Positions 1 through 9,009 of a stretch of 34,064 bases of DNA are shown here, piece by piece (within the stretch, counting starts at the first letter, position 1; each line of letters begins with the position of its first letter). The translations under genes and the position numbers were made by a program. The stretch is from contig CAINUX010000023.1 in assembly GCA_903853895.1 (NCBI GenBank), forward strand, positions 1 to 34,064. Direction: 5' to 3'. This DNA is from an uncultured beta proteobacterium. GTDB lineage: Bacteria > Pseudomonadota > Gammaproteobacteria > Burkholderiales > Burkholderiaceae_C. The notes beneath the pieces are model-generated. The model worked only from the letters and a program-made list of their open reading frames with translations, was not told the DNA's origin and searched no databases.

Positions 1-129
1 CAGACCATCACAGGCATTTGGCGTGTGATTTATCGGCAGGAAAACCCGGCGGCATCGACCTTCCAGCGCGTCTGTGTATGGCGTGTGGACTAAACTCCAG
101 ACAAATCAACCACTTACAGCGCATCGCTA

Positions 130-1197
130 GTGAAACACATTATAGGGGGCAATCCGGTTGCTCCGTTGCCCCAGGTCAAAACGCTAACCATCGATGAAGA
201 TGGTGCCGGCCAGCGGCTGGACAACTACCTGATGCGCCACCTCAAGGGCGTGCCCAAGACCCATGTCTACCGCATCATCCGCAGCGGCGAAGTGCGCGTC
301 AACAAGGGGCGCTCCAGCGCCGAGACGCGTCTGAACGCCGGGGATGTGGTGCGCCTTCCGCCGGTGCGGGTGTCCGAGCGGGCGTCACAGAAGGCGCAGG
401 CCATGGCCGAACAGGTTGCCAGCCCGGCGCCAGCCAAGGAATTTGCGGTTCTGTTTGAAGACGAATGTCTATTGGCGATCAACAAGCCGGCCGGGGTTGC
501 CGTGCATGGTGGCTCGGGCGTCAGCTTCGGCGTGATCGAGCAGTTGCGCATGGCACGGCCCCAGGCCAAGTTTCTGGAACTGGTGCACCGGCTGGACCGC
601 GAAACCAGCGGCATCCTGCTGGTGGCCAAGAAGCGCAGCGCGCTCAAAAACCTGCAGGACCAATTTCGTGAACGTGAAACTGGCAAAACTTACCTGGCCA
701 TGGTCATCGGTCAGTGGCCAGCCAACAAAAAGGTGCTTGATAAGCCACTGCACAAATATTTACTGCCCGACGGCGAGCGGCGCGTGAAGGTGGTCGCCAA
801 AGATGACCCGGATGGCATGCCATCCTTGACATTGGTCAAGGTTCGGGCCGCTGGCGGTACCGCTACCGATGCCGTGGCGGACGCCGGGCATGCGGGGCGC
901 GGCTATTCTTTGCTGGAGGTGACGATCAAAACCGGACGCACCCACCAGATTCGGGTGCACTTGGCGTCCGAAGGCCTACCGATCGCAGGGGACGACAAAT
1001 ATGGCGACTTTGACTGCAACAAGGCGCTGGCCCGTGCCAACAGCCAAACGCCGCTCAAGCGCATGTTCTTGCACGCCTGGCGGTTGCAGTGCAACCATCC
1101 GGCGACGGGGGTGCGCATGGAGTTGCAGGCGGACCTTCCCGGTGAATTGAGCCGCTTCCTGCTCCAGGTGCTGCCGTCCTCGGATTCCTCGGATTGA
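130..1197 (+). CDS. rluC: 23S rRNA pseudouridine synthase, RluC family
   Basis: The 355-residue product is a RluA/RluC-family enzyme that isomerises uridines of 23S rRNA to pseudouridine. An S4 RNA-binding domain occupies about residues 20-80 (QRLDNYLMRHLKGVPKTHVY region). The catalytic domain follows, with the family motif HRLDRETSGILL and catalytic Asp at residue 156, then KTGRTHQIRVH near the C-terminus. Length is normal for RluC. The start is a GTG at 130; no in-frame ATG gives a full S4 domain and no strong Shine-Dalgarno sequence is visible, so the exact start is moderately certain. The 129 bases to its left hold no gene. In related bacteria rne often lies divergently upstream of rluC, so the left edge may be an rne leader, but that is inference. 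The HAD phosphatase follows after 41 bases, suggesting cotranscription. Confidence 0.93.
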   Translation: MKHIIGGNPVAPLPQVKTLTIDEDGAGQRLDNYLMRHLKGVPKTHVYRIIRSGEVRVNKGRSSAETRLNAGDVVRLPPVRVSERASQKAQAMAEQVASPAPAKEFAVLFEDECLLAINKPAGVAVHGGSGVSFGVIEQLRMARPQAKFLELVHRLDRETSGILLVAKKRSALKNLQDQFRERETGKTYLAMVIGQWPANKKVLDKPLHKYLLPDGERRVKVVAKDDPDGMPSLTLVKVRAAGGTATDAVADAGHAGRGYSLLEVTIKTGRTHQIRVHLASEGLPIAGDDKYGDFDCNKALARANSQTPLKRMFLHAWRLQCNHPATGVRMELQADLPGELSRFLLQVLPSSDSSD

Positions 1198-1238
1198 AGC
1201 CCGCTCCCGTATTTATCTGATTCATTATTTTTCGCACC

Positions 1239-1919
1239 ATGCAAAAGTCGAAACCGTTAAGACCCACACGCCAGTTTGATCTGATTGCCTTCGATTGGGA
1301 TGGCACCCTGTTTGACTCCACGGCCCTCATCACCCGCTGCATCCAGGCTGCGGTCGTGGATGTGGGCGGACGCCCGCCGAGCGACAAGGACGCGGCCTAC
1401 GTCATCGGTTTGGGGCTGATGCAGGCGCTGGCGCATGCAGCGCCGGATGTGCCGCAGCACAAATATGCCGAGCTTGGCGCGCGCTACAAACACCACTATT
1501 CTGCGCACCAACATGACATCAGCCTGTTTGCCGGGATATTGCCCCTTCTGGCGGACTTGAAAGCCCGCAACCACGTACTCGCCGTGGCCACGGGCAAGAG
1601 CCGTCGCGGGCTGAATGACGCCCTTAAATCGGTCGAGTTGCAGGGTGTGTTCGATGGTTCGCGCACCGCGGACGAAACCGCTGGCAAGCCCCACCCCCTG
1701 ATGCTGCAGGAGTTGATGCAGGAATTTGGCGTGGAGCCTAGCCGGGTATTGATGGTGGGCGACACCACGCACGATCTGCAAATGGCCTTGAATGCAGGCT
1801 GCCCCAGCGTGGGGGTGAGCTACGGTGCGCATGAGCCATCGGCGTTTACCGCACTCCACCCGCGCTTTGTCGCCCATTCAGTGGCCGAGTTGCACACATG
1901 GTTCTCCGCCCATGCCTGA
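1239..1919 (+). CDS. HAD-superfamily phosphatase, phosphoglycolate-phosphatase-like
   Basis: This 226-residue protein is a class I HAD hydrolase of the Gph/PGP type. Motif I is FDWDGTLFDS, with the nucleophile Asp19 and acid/base Asp21. A helical cap follows, then the motif II region VLAVATGKS, a conserved Lys in AGKPHPLML, and motif IV VLMVGDTTHDLQMA with two Mg-binding Asp residues. Such enzymes dephosphorylate small phosphate esters; the physiological substrate cannot be read from the sequence. The ATG start puts the DxDGT motif at the usual distance from the N-terminus. The gene lies between rluC and the Rieske protein with short gaps, an arrangement I recall as common next to rluC in Burkholderiales. 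The family call is firm; the phosphoglycolate specificity is only a suggestion. Confidence 0.88.
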   Translation: MQKSKPLRPTRQFDLIAFDWDGTLFDSTALITRCIQAAVVDVGGRPPSDKDAAYVIGLGLMQALAHAAPDVPQHKYAELGARYKHHYSAHQHDISLFAGILPLLADLKARNHVLAVATGKSRRGLNDALKSVELQGVFDGSRTADETAGKPHPLMLQELMQEFGVEPSRVLMVGDTTHDLQMALNAGCPSVGVSYGAHEPSAFTALHPRFVAHSVAELHTWFSAHA

Positions 1920-1937
1920 TACGGAGTGCGCAACGTG

Positions 1938-2315
1938 ATGAACGCCGTACCGGCTGGGGGCATCCCCCTGTGCAATTCCGCCGCCCTGCTGGACAGTGGC
2001 GAGGCCGTCCCCTTTGACGTGGTGTACTGCGGGCGCAGCTCTCGCGGCTTTGCGATCCGGTTTGAAGGGCAGGTCTATGCCTACCTCAACCAGTGCGCGC
2101 ACGTTCCCATGGAGATGGACTACCAGCCCAACCGTTTTTTTGACAGCACCGGCCAATACCTGATGTGCGCCACCCATGGCGCCATGTACCGTCCGCAGAC
2201 GGGGATGTGCAGTGGTGGCCCCTGTCGCGGCGGATTGATAAAGATTGCGCTGACGGAGTCGGATGGCGTTGTCCACTGGCATACTGCCCATAACCTGCAA
2301 CCCTTGGAATTCTGA
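1938..2315 (+). CDS. Small Rieske [2Fe-2S] ferredoxin-like protein
   Basis: This is a single-domain Rieske protein of about 125 residues. The cluster ligands are visible as CAH (Cys53, His55) and CATH (Cys77, His80), the C-x-H...C-x2-H pattern. An upstream GTG at 1926 and another at 1935 are also in frame. I prefer ATG 1938 because ACGGAG at 1921-1926 then lies at a plausible Shine-Dalgarno distance. The gene begins 18 bases after the HAD phosphatase stop and ends one base before the sppA start codon, so the three are probably one transcript. There is no oxygenase or reductase partner beside it, so its electron-transfer partner is unknown. The extra cysteines at residues 91 and 96 are not part of the Rieske motif. 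Confidence 0.85.
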   Translation: MNAVPAGGIPLCNSAALLDSGEAVPFDVVYCGRSSRGFAIRFEGQVYAYLNQCAHVPMEMDYQPNRFFDSTGQYLMCATHGAMYRPQTGMCSGGPCRGGLIKIALTESDGVVHWHTAHNLQPLEF

Positions 2316-2316
2316 A

Positions 2317-3366
2317 ATGACTGGCCCCAATACCCCCGGCAATCCCGAAGCTTCGCAAAATTCAACCGAAGCCCGGGTAGAACAAGCAGATTCCGCTATC
2401 AGTCGTGAAGCAAAAACGCCCCTGAGCGGTGCTGGAGTTGCGCCCGGATGGGAGCGCTCCACTCTCGAGCAACTGGCCATGGCCACGATCACCGAACAGC
2501 GCCAGGCACGGCGCTGGCGCAATGCGATTCGCATTGCCTGGCTGGCTTTCTTTGTGGCACTGGTGTGGATGGGCATGGATCGCGGTGGAGGCACCGCCGA
2601 TACGTCAACGCCCCACACCGCGCTGGTCAAGATACAGGGCGAAATCGCGTCGGGCGCGGAAGCCAGCGCCGAGTTGATCGTCGCCGCGATGCGCAGCGCC
2701 TTTGAAGACAAGGGCGCGTTGGCCGTGGTTCTGCTGATCAATTCGCCCGGCGGTAGCCCGGTACAGGCCGGCATCATCAATGACGAAATTCTTCGGTTGA
2801 AGACCCTGCACAACAAGCCGGTGTATGCCGTGGTGGAAGAAACCTGTGCGTCAGCCGCCTATTACATAGCCGCAGGCACTGACAAGATATTTGTCGACAA
2901 GGCCAGCGTGGTAGGCAGCATTGGCGTCCTGATGGACGGCTTTGGTTTTACTGGTTTGATGGACAAGCTCGGTGTGGAGCGTCGATTGATGACGGCGGGG
3001 GCCAACAAGGGATTTTTGGACCCCTTCAGCCCCCAGTCTGAAAAGCAGCGCGAATTCGCCCAAGCCATGTTGGACCAGATTCACCTGCAATTCATCAGTG
3101 TGGTGAAGGCGGGCCGCGGTAGCCGGTTGAAAGAAACACCAGAGATGTTCAGCGGTCTTTTCTGGACCGGCCAGCAGGCCATAGAAATGGGCTTGGCCGA
3201 TCAATTGGGCAACCTGGACTTCGTGGCACGCGAAGTGGTGAAGGCGGAAGAACTGATTGACTACACCCGCAAGGAAAACGTGGCCGAACGCCTGGTTAAG
3301 CGCTTTGGTGCATCCATTGGCGAAGGCAGTGTGCGGGCACTGCGGGTCGTGCCCGGCTTACGCTAG
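2317..3366 (+). CDS. sppA: S49-family signal peptide peptidase, short SppA type
   Basis: The 349-residue product is a membrane-anchored serine peptidase that degrades cleaved signal peptides. A Pro/Ser/Glu-rich cytoplasmic N-terminus is followed by one hydrophobic anchor at about residues 72-90 (RIAWLAFFVALVWMG), then the ClpP-like fold. The Ser nucleophile is Ser179 in ETCASAAYY and the general-base Lys is Lys231 in AGANKGFLDP. Their 52-residue spacing matches, as I recall it, the Ser/Lys dyad spacing of Bacillus SppA. The length fits the single-domain form rather than the tandem E. coli form. The ATG at 2317 comes directly after the Rieske stop codon; the reading frame stays open upstream to 2263, but that stretch overlaps the Rieske gene in another frame. 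Translational coupling to the Rieske gene is likely. Confidence 0.9.
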   Translation: MTGPNTPGNPEASQNSTEARVEQADSAISREAKTPLSGAGVAPGWERSTLEQLAMATITEQRQARRWRNAIRIAWLAFFVALVWMGMDRGGGTADTSTPHTALVKIQGEIASGAEASAELIVAAMRSAFEDKGALAVVLLINSPGGSPVQAGIINDEILRLKTLHNKPVYAVVEETCASAAYYIAAGTDKIFVDKASVVGSIGVLMDGFGFTGLMDKLGVERRLMTAGANKGFLDPFSPQSEKQREFAQAMLDQIHLQFISVVKAGRGSRLKETPEMFSGLFWTGQQAIEMGLADQLGNLDFVAREVVKAEELIDYTRKENVAERLVKRFGASIGEGSVRALRVVPGLR

Positions 3367-3376
3367 CTAGTCAGTT

Positions 3377-3388
3377 GACCGGCCGGTC
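3377..3388. promoter_or_regulatory. Perfect 12-bp palindrome GACCGGCCGGTC, orphan operator candidate
   Basis: The bases GACCGGCCGGTC read identically on both strands, 10 bases after the sppA stop and about 90 bases before the livF remnant. Palindromes of this composition are typical of TetR-family operators. No TetR gene is in the window and the flanking livF copy is broken, so this may be a leftover operator or a chance palindrome. Confidence 0.35.
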
Positions 3389-3479
3389 TGTCACTTGTTC
3401 TGCCCCAGAGCTATTCAATACCGTCATAACAAAGAGTCGCAAATCCGTATTGCATGGGGCTGGCAGCGTGGCGCTGCAC

Positions 3480-3962
3480 ATGCTGCCTTCGTACGAGCGG
3501 GCAGCCGCTGGCATCGGCTGGGTGCCGCAGGAGCGCAATATCTTCAAGTCGTTGACGGTGGACGAAAACCTGACCGCCGTGGCACACCCGGCGCGGGTGT
3601 ATGAACTGTTCCCCCGGCTGGCCGAGCGCAAGAGCAATCTGGGTACCCAACTGTCGGGCGGCGAACAGCAGATGCTGGCGCTGGGCCGCGCCCTGGTGAT
3701 AAAACCCACGCTGTTGCTGCTGGACGAACCCTGCGAGGGCCTGGCCCCCATCATCGTGCAGGAGCTGCTGCGCGCCATCCGCCGCATCACCCGCGACGAG
3801 GGCCTGTCGGCCATCATCGTGGAACAACACCCGCAGGCCATTCTGGCGATCTCGGACACCGCCGCCGTGTTCGACCGCGGCACCGTGGTCTACAGTGGCA
3901 CCGCGCGCAGCCTGCAGGAGCAGCCGGCGCTGCTGGACAAACTGCTGGGCGTGGCGCGTTAG
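3480..3962 (+). pseudogene. LivF-like branched-chain ABC ATPase, N-terminally truncated remnant
   Basis: From about 3480 the reading frame encodes the back half of a LivF ATPase. It shows LPSYERAAAGIGWVPQERNIF (Q-loop region), the signature LSGGEQQMLALGRAL, Walker B LLLLDEPCEGLAP, the switch region IIVEQH, and a normal C-terminus ending KLLGVAR. A full LivF has about 235 residues; roughly the first 75 are missing, including Walker A and the first strands. The same frame continues upstream to 3375, but that stretch does not look like LivF. Without Walker A the product cannot bind ATP normally, so I call it a remnant. No partner permease or binding protein is nearby. The intact LivF at 18474 is a different, complete gene. 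Confidence 0.82.
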
Positions 3963-3993
3963 CGTCAGTTCACTTTGAGGCATTACTCCTGAA

Positions 3994-4039
3994 TTGATAG
4001 CGATATACGCATATTTAACGAGGGCTAGTGGCCTATTTC
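3994..4039 (+). repeat. GGGCTAG dispersed repeat, copy A
   Basis: This copy contains TTGATAGC, then ACGC, then CGAGGGCTAG and GGCCTATTT. The same blocks, in the same order and at nearly the same spacing, recur at 29831-29874 and, on the other strand, at 13018-13062 and 19355-19400. It lies in the 106-base gap between the livF remnant and the oxidoreductase at 4069 and encodes nothing evident. Confidence 0.8.
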
Positions 4040-4068
4040 ATCAATAGTCTCGCCATGGAGAATCCGGT

Positions 4069-4968
4069 ATGCAACTCGACACCCTGGGACTGATCGGCTA
4101 CGGAGAGGTCGGCAAGACTTTTGCCAACGGATTGAAAAACCAGGTTGGCCGCGTGCAGGTCTGGGACCTCAAGCTCGACCCGGTCAACGCGCCACCCTTG
4201 GTGCGTTCGCAAGAGCAGGCGCATGCGGACCGGGCCGGTGTGCAGACGTGTGCATCCCTGCAAGCCTTGTGTGAGACATCGGACTTCATCATCTCGGCGG
4301 TGACGGCCTCCAGCACGCTGGTGGTGGCGCGAGACGCGGCCCCTTACCTGCGACCCGGGGCCATTTTTCTTGACCTCAACTCGGCGTCACCCGGTACCAA
4401 GCAGCAGGCCGCCGCGCTGATCGATGCAGCGGGTGGCCACTACGTCGAAGCGGGTGTCATGACCTCGGTACCGCCCTATGGCATTCGCGTGCCCATGTTC
4501 CTGGGTGGTGCCATGGCAACTGCCCTGGCGGAACGGCTGCGCGCCTGGGGCATGGACGTCAAGGCCGTGTCGGCCGATATCGGTGTGGCGTCAGCCATCA
4601 AGATGTGCCGCAGCGTCATGATCAAGGGGCTGGAGGCGCTGGTCATCGAGAGCTACACCACGGCCCGCCAGTACGGCGTCGAGGGCCACATGATCCCCAC
4701 GCTGGCCGAGACCTTTCCGTCCATCGACTGGCAGCAGACGGGCGCCTATTTTTTCAGCCGTGTGGCCCAGCATGGCCAGCGCCGCGCCGAGGAAATGCGC
4801 GAGGCCGCCAACACCGTGCGTGAAGCCGGCTTTGAGCCCCTCATGGCCGCTGCCATTGCCGAAAAGCACCAATGGGTTTCGCAGTGCAGCCAGGCTGGCG
4901 TTTTTGCCGATGTGCCCAAAGGGGCGATCTGGCAAGACTATGCAGACCGCCTACTGAAAGCGCGCTAA
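4069..4968 (+). CDS. NAD(P)-dependent oxidoreductase, 6-phosphogluconate-dehydrogenase-like with DUF1932 domain
   Basis: The 299-residue protein has a Rossmann domain starting at the N-terminus (LGLIGYGEVGKTFANGL, GxGxxG) and a helical C-terminal domain of the DUF1932 type (SAIKMCRSVMIKGLEALVIES). The middle ligand/substrate segment VEAGVMTSVPPYGIRVPMFLGG is as in 3-hydroxyisobutyrate/6-phosphogluconate dehydrogenase relatives. The expected catalytic Lys is in IKMCRS. The substrate cannot be told. ATG 4069 is preceded by GGAG about nine bases upstream. Its stop codon overlaps the stop of the convergent IclR gene. Its position beside the regulator and pobA hints at a role in aromatic or sugar-acid metabolism, but this is only context. 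Confidence 0.82.
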   Translation: MQLDTLGLIGYGEVGKTFANGLKNQVGRVQVWDLKLDPVNAPPLVRSQEQAHADRAGVQTCASLQALCETSDFIISAVTASSTLVVARDAAPYLRPGAIFLDLNSASPGTKQQAAALIDAAGGHYVEAGVMTSVPPYGIRVPMFLGGAMATALAERLRAWGMDVKAVSADIGVASAIKMCRSVMIKGLEALVIESYTTARQYGVEGHMIPTLAETFPSIDWQQTGAYFFSRVAQHGQRRAEEMREAANTVREAGFEPLMAAAIAEKHQWVSQCSQAGVFADVPKGAIWQDYADRLLKAR

Positions 4969-5750
4969 AGCAGGGCTCGCAGATCCCGTGCCGCTTCAAA
5001 CAGCAGCGGCAGCAAATCCCGTTCCATGGTCAAAGGGGAAAGCCGGCTTTGCGATGCAACCACATTCAGCGCCGCTACGGTTACACCACTCGCGTTGCGC
5101 AGCGGCACCGCCAGCGCATGCACGCCCAGTTCGTGCTCTTCGCTGGACAGGCAAAAATCTTCTTTGCGAACTTTGTCAATCAAGGCCCGAAACAGCTTGG
5201 GGTCCGTTGTGGTTCGCGGCGTCATGCGTGCCAGGTTGCGCCCCTTCATCCAGGCGTTGAAAGCTACCCGGGTCTTGGCCGCCAGCAACACCCGTCCGGT
5301 GGACGTCGCATGCGACGGCAGGCGGGCGCCGGTGTGCAGGCCATAGGCGATGACGCGGCCAGAGCCGGTGGTAGTCGAATTGCGGTCATTGCCGCTACGC
5401 GCCACAATCACCACCTCGTCCGCGTCCAGCACTACGGCCGAGAACGACTCCTGTGCCTGCACCGCCAGCCGGTTCAGGGTAGGCTGAATCGCACGCGGCA
5501 GGCGGGCAGATGCCAGGTAGCTGCCAGAGAAACGCAGCACCTTGCTGGAGAGCCAAAAATGGCTGCCATCGGTCTCCAGATAGCCCAGGTGTGCCAGCGT
5601 CAACAGGTGGCGCCGGGCGGCAGCACGGGTGATGCCGGCACGCTCGGCAGCCAGTGTGGCGTTCAGGCGCTGGCGTTCGGTGTCGAAGCTCTCCAGCACC
5701 GCCATGCCCTTGGCCATGCCCTCGATGAAATCCGCTTTGGCAATGGTCAT
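4965..5750 (-). CDS. IclR-family transcriptional regulator, PcaR/PcaU/PobR type
   Basis: The 261-residue protein has an N-terminal winged helix-turn-helix (FIEGMAKGMAVLESF to HLLTLAHLGYLETDG). The effector domain follows, with the phrases HTGARLPSHATSTGRVLLA and FCLSSEEHELGVHALAVPL that are typical of the protocatechuate/4-hydroxybenzoate branch of IclR regulators. I place the start at ATG 5750 because GAGG lies eight bases upstream on this strand; a TTG at 5795 and an ATG at 5786 are alternatives. The gene is divergent from pobA, with candidate operator repeats in the gap, so it most likely activates pobA in response to 4-hydroxybenzoate or protocatechuate. That role is inferred from family and position. 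Confidence 0.88.
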   Translation of the reverse strand: MTIAKADFIEGMAKGMAVLESFDTERQRLNATLAAERAGITRAAARRHLLTLAHLGYLETDGSHFWLSSKVLRFSGSYLASARLPRAIQPTLNRLAVQAQESFSAVVLDADEVVIVARSGNDRNSTTTGSGRVIAYGLHTGARLPSHATSTGRVLLAAKTRVAFNAWMKGRNLARMTPRTTTDPKLFRALIDKVRKEDFCLSSEEHELGVHALAVPLRNASGVTVAALNVVASQSRLSPLTMERDLLPLLFEAARDLRALL

Positions 5751-5761
5751 CAAACAAACCT

Positions 5762-5809
5762 CATTTGTCGCGCGACTAACGCACATTGAGTGCAATCATC
5801 GCACAAATG
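5762..5809. promoter_or_regulatory. Candidate IclR/PobR-type operator between regulator and pobA
   Basis: Two overlapping inverted repeats are visible: GCAC-N5-GTGC at 5781-5793 and GTGCAATCATCGCAC (GTGC-N7-GCAC) at 5790-5804. They are bracketed by CATTTGT and ACAAATG at the two ends. The 15-base repeat matches 12 of 15 positions of GTTCGATAATCGCAC, which I recall as the PcaU/PobR operator consensus. It sits upstream of both the regulator and pobA start codons, fitting control of pobA and autoregulation. Confidence 0.6.
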
Positions 5810-5854
5810 ATGAAATGAGAACTGTCGGAAGACGGTAGCTCAGCCTAAGCTTGA

Positions 5855-7084
<1,230 letters not shown>

Positions 7085-7126
7085 GCGCACGCTGTCAGAA
7101 TCCGGCTATTCAACAGGAGAGCTTCC

Positions 7127-7714
7127 ATGGAACCCAGCAGTATCCGCATCATCCGCGATGAACACTCGACCCTGGCCGCCATGTTGCGCTCCATGGGCAT
7201 GATGGTGGACCGCGGCCCGGGCAAGGACCCAGAGAGCTTCTTCGATGTACTGGGCGCCATGCTGTTCTACATTGACGAGTTTCCCGAACGCCTGCACCAC
7301 CCCAAGGAATCCGAGTTACTGTTTCCTCGGGTCGCCGCCCTGGTGCCCGAGACCCGGGAGCTGATTGCCAAACTGGAAAAAGACCATGACAAGGGCGAGT
7401 CCTCTGTGCGTGAACTGCAGCACCTGCTGATGGCCTGGGAGCTGATTGGTGAGGCGCGCCGCGTTGCCTTTGAAACGGCGGCCAAACGCTACCTGGCTTT
7501 CTACCTGGAGCACATGCGGCTGGAAGAGACCGTCATCCTGCCCGCCGCGCTGAAGGTTCTGGGCGCAGCAGATTGGGTCGAACTGGACGCCGCGTTCGAA
7601 ACCAATTGCGATCCGCTCACCGGCCAATACCCGCGTGACCCGGCCTACGATCGGCTGTTCACCCGCATCGTAAACCGGGCGCCGGCTCCCATTGGGCTGG
7701 GTGAGGACGTCTAG
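7127..7714 (+). CDS. Hemerythrin HHE-domain protein
   Basis: The 195-residue product is an all-helical hemerythrin-like protein expected to bind a non-haem di-iron site. Candidate ligands lie in RDEHSTL (His13), LHHPKESELLFP, EKDHDKGE and YLEHMRLEETVILP, the spread-out His/Glu pattern of the HHE family. Members bind or sense O2, NO or iron; the exact role here is unknown. GGAG lies upstream of ATG 7127. It follows pobA by 42 bases on the same strand, so it may be cotranscribed with it, although a functional link between the two is not established. Confidence 0.85.
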   Translation: MEPSSIRIIRDEHSTLAAMLRSMGMMVDRGPGKDPESFFDVLGAMLFYIDEFPERLHHPKESELLFPRVAALVPETRELIAKLEKDHDKGESSVRELQHLLMAWELIGEARRVAFETAAKRYLAFYLEHMRLEETVILPAALKVLGAADWVELDAAFETNCDPLTGQYPRDPAYDRLFTRIVNRAPAPIGLGEDV

Positions 7715-7741
7715 TTTGCCGCTATAGCACGCCATTCACTG

Positions 7742-8297
7742 ATGCCCCCCGCAACCGACAACCCGCCCAACTTCAGGCGCTACGACGAACCCGGCCACCT
7801 GATCCGCCGCGCACAGCAAATCGCGGTGTTCAAGTTCCACGAAGTGCATGGCCGCCATGTCACGCCCATCCAGTACGGCCATATTGCGCACCCTGCCTGA
7901 CACGCCGGGCGTGGACCAGCTGACGCTTGCCCAGTTGATTGCGCTGGACACTACCAGCACGGCCGATATCACCACCCGCCTGGAGGCCAAGGGCTGGATC
8001 CTGCGCGAGGTTTTGCCACGGCGCCAGCGCCGCCTGTCGCAGACACCGGCTGGCGCGGCGGTGCTGGCGGACATGCGCCCGGGCATTGAGCAGATGTACG
8101 TTGGCATGATGGATTGTCTGGACGCAGCGGAGCAACGTGAGTTCATGCGCCTGCTGGGCAAGTTTGTGCATTTGAATGACCAGGAGAAGAAGCCCCCACG
8201 CTCGCAGGTTTTTGTGTGCGCCCGCCGCAGGTATGGGGTGGCCGTTTTGCTCCTTGTCCCCCGCCCTTCGGGCTCCTCCTTTACCTGCGCAGAATAG
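7742..8297 (+). pseudogene. MarR-family regulator broken by a +1 frameshift
   Basis: From ATG 7742 the frame encodes a MarR N-terminus (HLIRRAQQIAVFKFHEVHG, then VTPIQYG) and then hits a stop near 7899. Shifting by one base near 7876-7880, where GGCC stands for an expected GCC, restores the rest of the protein: ILRTLPDTPGVDQLTLAQLIALDTTS, the recognition helix and the wing RLEAKGWILREVLPRRQRRLSQTPAG. The two halves together give a MarR protein of about 150 residues, ending near KFVHLNDQEKK. Beyond about 8200 the second frame runs into a hairpin repeat and stops at 8297. Either the gene is dead or the base is a sequencing error. It probably once controlled the adjacent vanB-like gene, which is also truncated. 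Confidence 0.75.
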
Positions 8298-8310
8298 CCA
8301 CCCCATACCT
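8229..8310 (+). repeat. Long-hairpin repeat, copy 1 (junction of MarR and vanB remnants)
   Basis: Perfect 14-base inverted arms AGGTATGGGGTGGC (8229-8242) and GCCACCCCATACCT (8297-8310) enclose a 54-base loop. The loop carries the core TGTCCCCCG, a small stem GCCC-TTC-GGGC, and CTCCTCCTT. The same core occurs in copies 2 and 3 at 28107-28184 and 28235-28339, each with its own arm sequence. This copy replaces the point where the MarR gene should end and where the N-terminal third of the vanB-like gene should be. Confidence 0.82.
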
Positions 8311-8941
8311 CTTGCTAGCCGGTGGCATTGGCGTGACACCCATCCGGTGCATGGCCGAGCGCCTGGCCATGACCGGTGCAGATTTTTCGATGCACTACTG
8401 CACGCGCACAGTCGACCGCGCTGCCTTCCTGCAGCGCTTCAATGCGTCCCGCTATGCGCCCCGGGTGCAGTTCCATTTTTATGACGGCGCTGCCGATCAG
8501 AAATTGAATCTGGCCGCTATGCTGGCCGACCCGCAAGCCGGTGTGCACCTGTACGTCTGCGGCCTCAAGGGTTTCATGGATGCCGTGCTGAAGACGGCGC
8601 GCGAAAAGGGCTGGCCCGGGGGCCAGTTGCACTACGAATTCTTTGGCGCCGAAGTGGCCAAGTCCGACAGCGACGCCGGCTTTGAAATCCAGCTGGCCAG
8701 CTCCGGGCGGGTCATTGCCGTTGCCAGGGACCAAACCGTCACGCAGGCGCTGTCGACGGCGGGCGTGAAGGTGCCGACATCCTGCGAGCAGGGCGTGTGC
8801 GGCACCTGCCTGACCCGCGTGCTGTCCGGCGTACCCGACCACAAGGGCATGTACCTGACACCCGAGAAACAGGCCGCCAACGACCAGTTCACACCCTGTT
8901 GCTCCCGGGCGAAAACGGCGCGACTGGTGCTGGATCTGTAA
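8306..8941 (+). pseudogene. VanB-like aromatic oxygenase reductase, N-terminally truncated
   Basis: The frame encodes the C-terminal two thirds of a phthalate-dioxygenase-reductase-type protein such as VanB of vanillate O-demethylase. It shows the NAD-binding segment LLLAGGIGVTPIRCMAERL, YVCGLKGFMDAVL, and a plant-type [2Fe-2S] ferredoxin domain with CEQGVCGTCL and a fourth Cys in TPCCSRA. A complete protein has about 315 residues; only about 210 remain. The FMN-binding beta-barrel of roughly 100 residues is absent, and the homologous part begins at the right arm of the hairpin repeat. The frame stays open upstream through the repeat to 8216, but that part is not reductase-like. No vanA oxygenase gene is in the window. 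I infer a deletion remnant; expression of a truncated protein cannot be excluded. Confidence 0.78.
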
Positions 8942-9009
8942 CGCGAAAATCAGTAGTCGCCACTTCACGGCATTAGGGAAAACACCCATAAGAACAGTGC
9001 TTTCGGTAC

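Noticed and set aside
7714..7742. Possible fifth copy of the GGGCTAG repeat (CTAGTTTGCCGCTATAGC)
   Set aside because: Only a few bases agree and the GGGCTAG core is absent.
8229..8310. Hairpin repeat as an intrinsic terminator
   Set aside because: The loop is over 50 bases and no T-run follows the stem.
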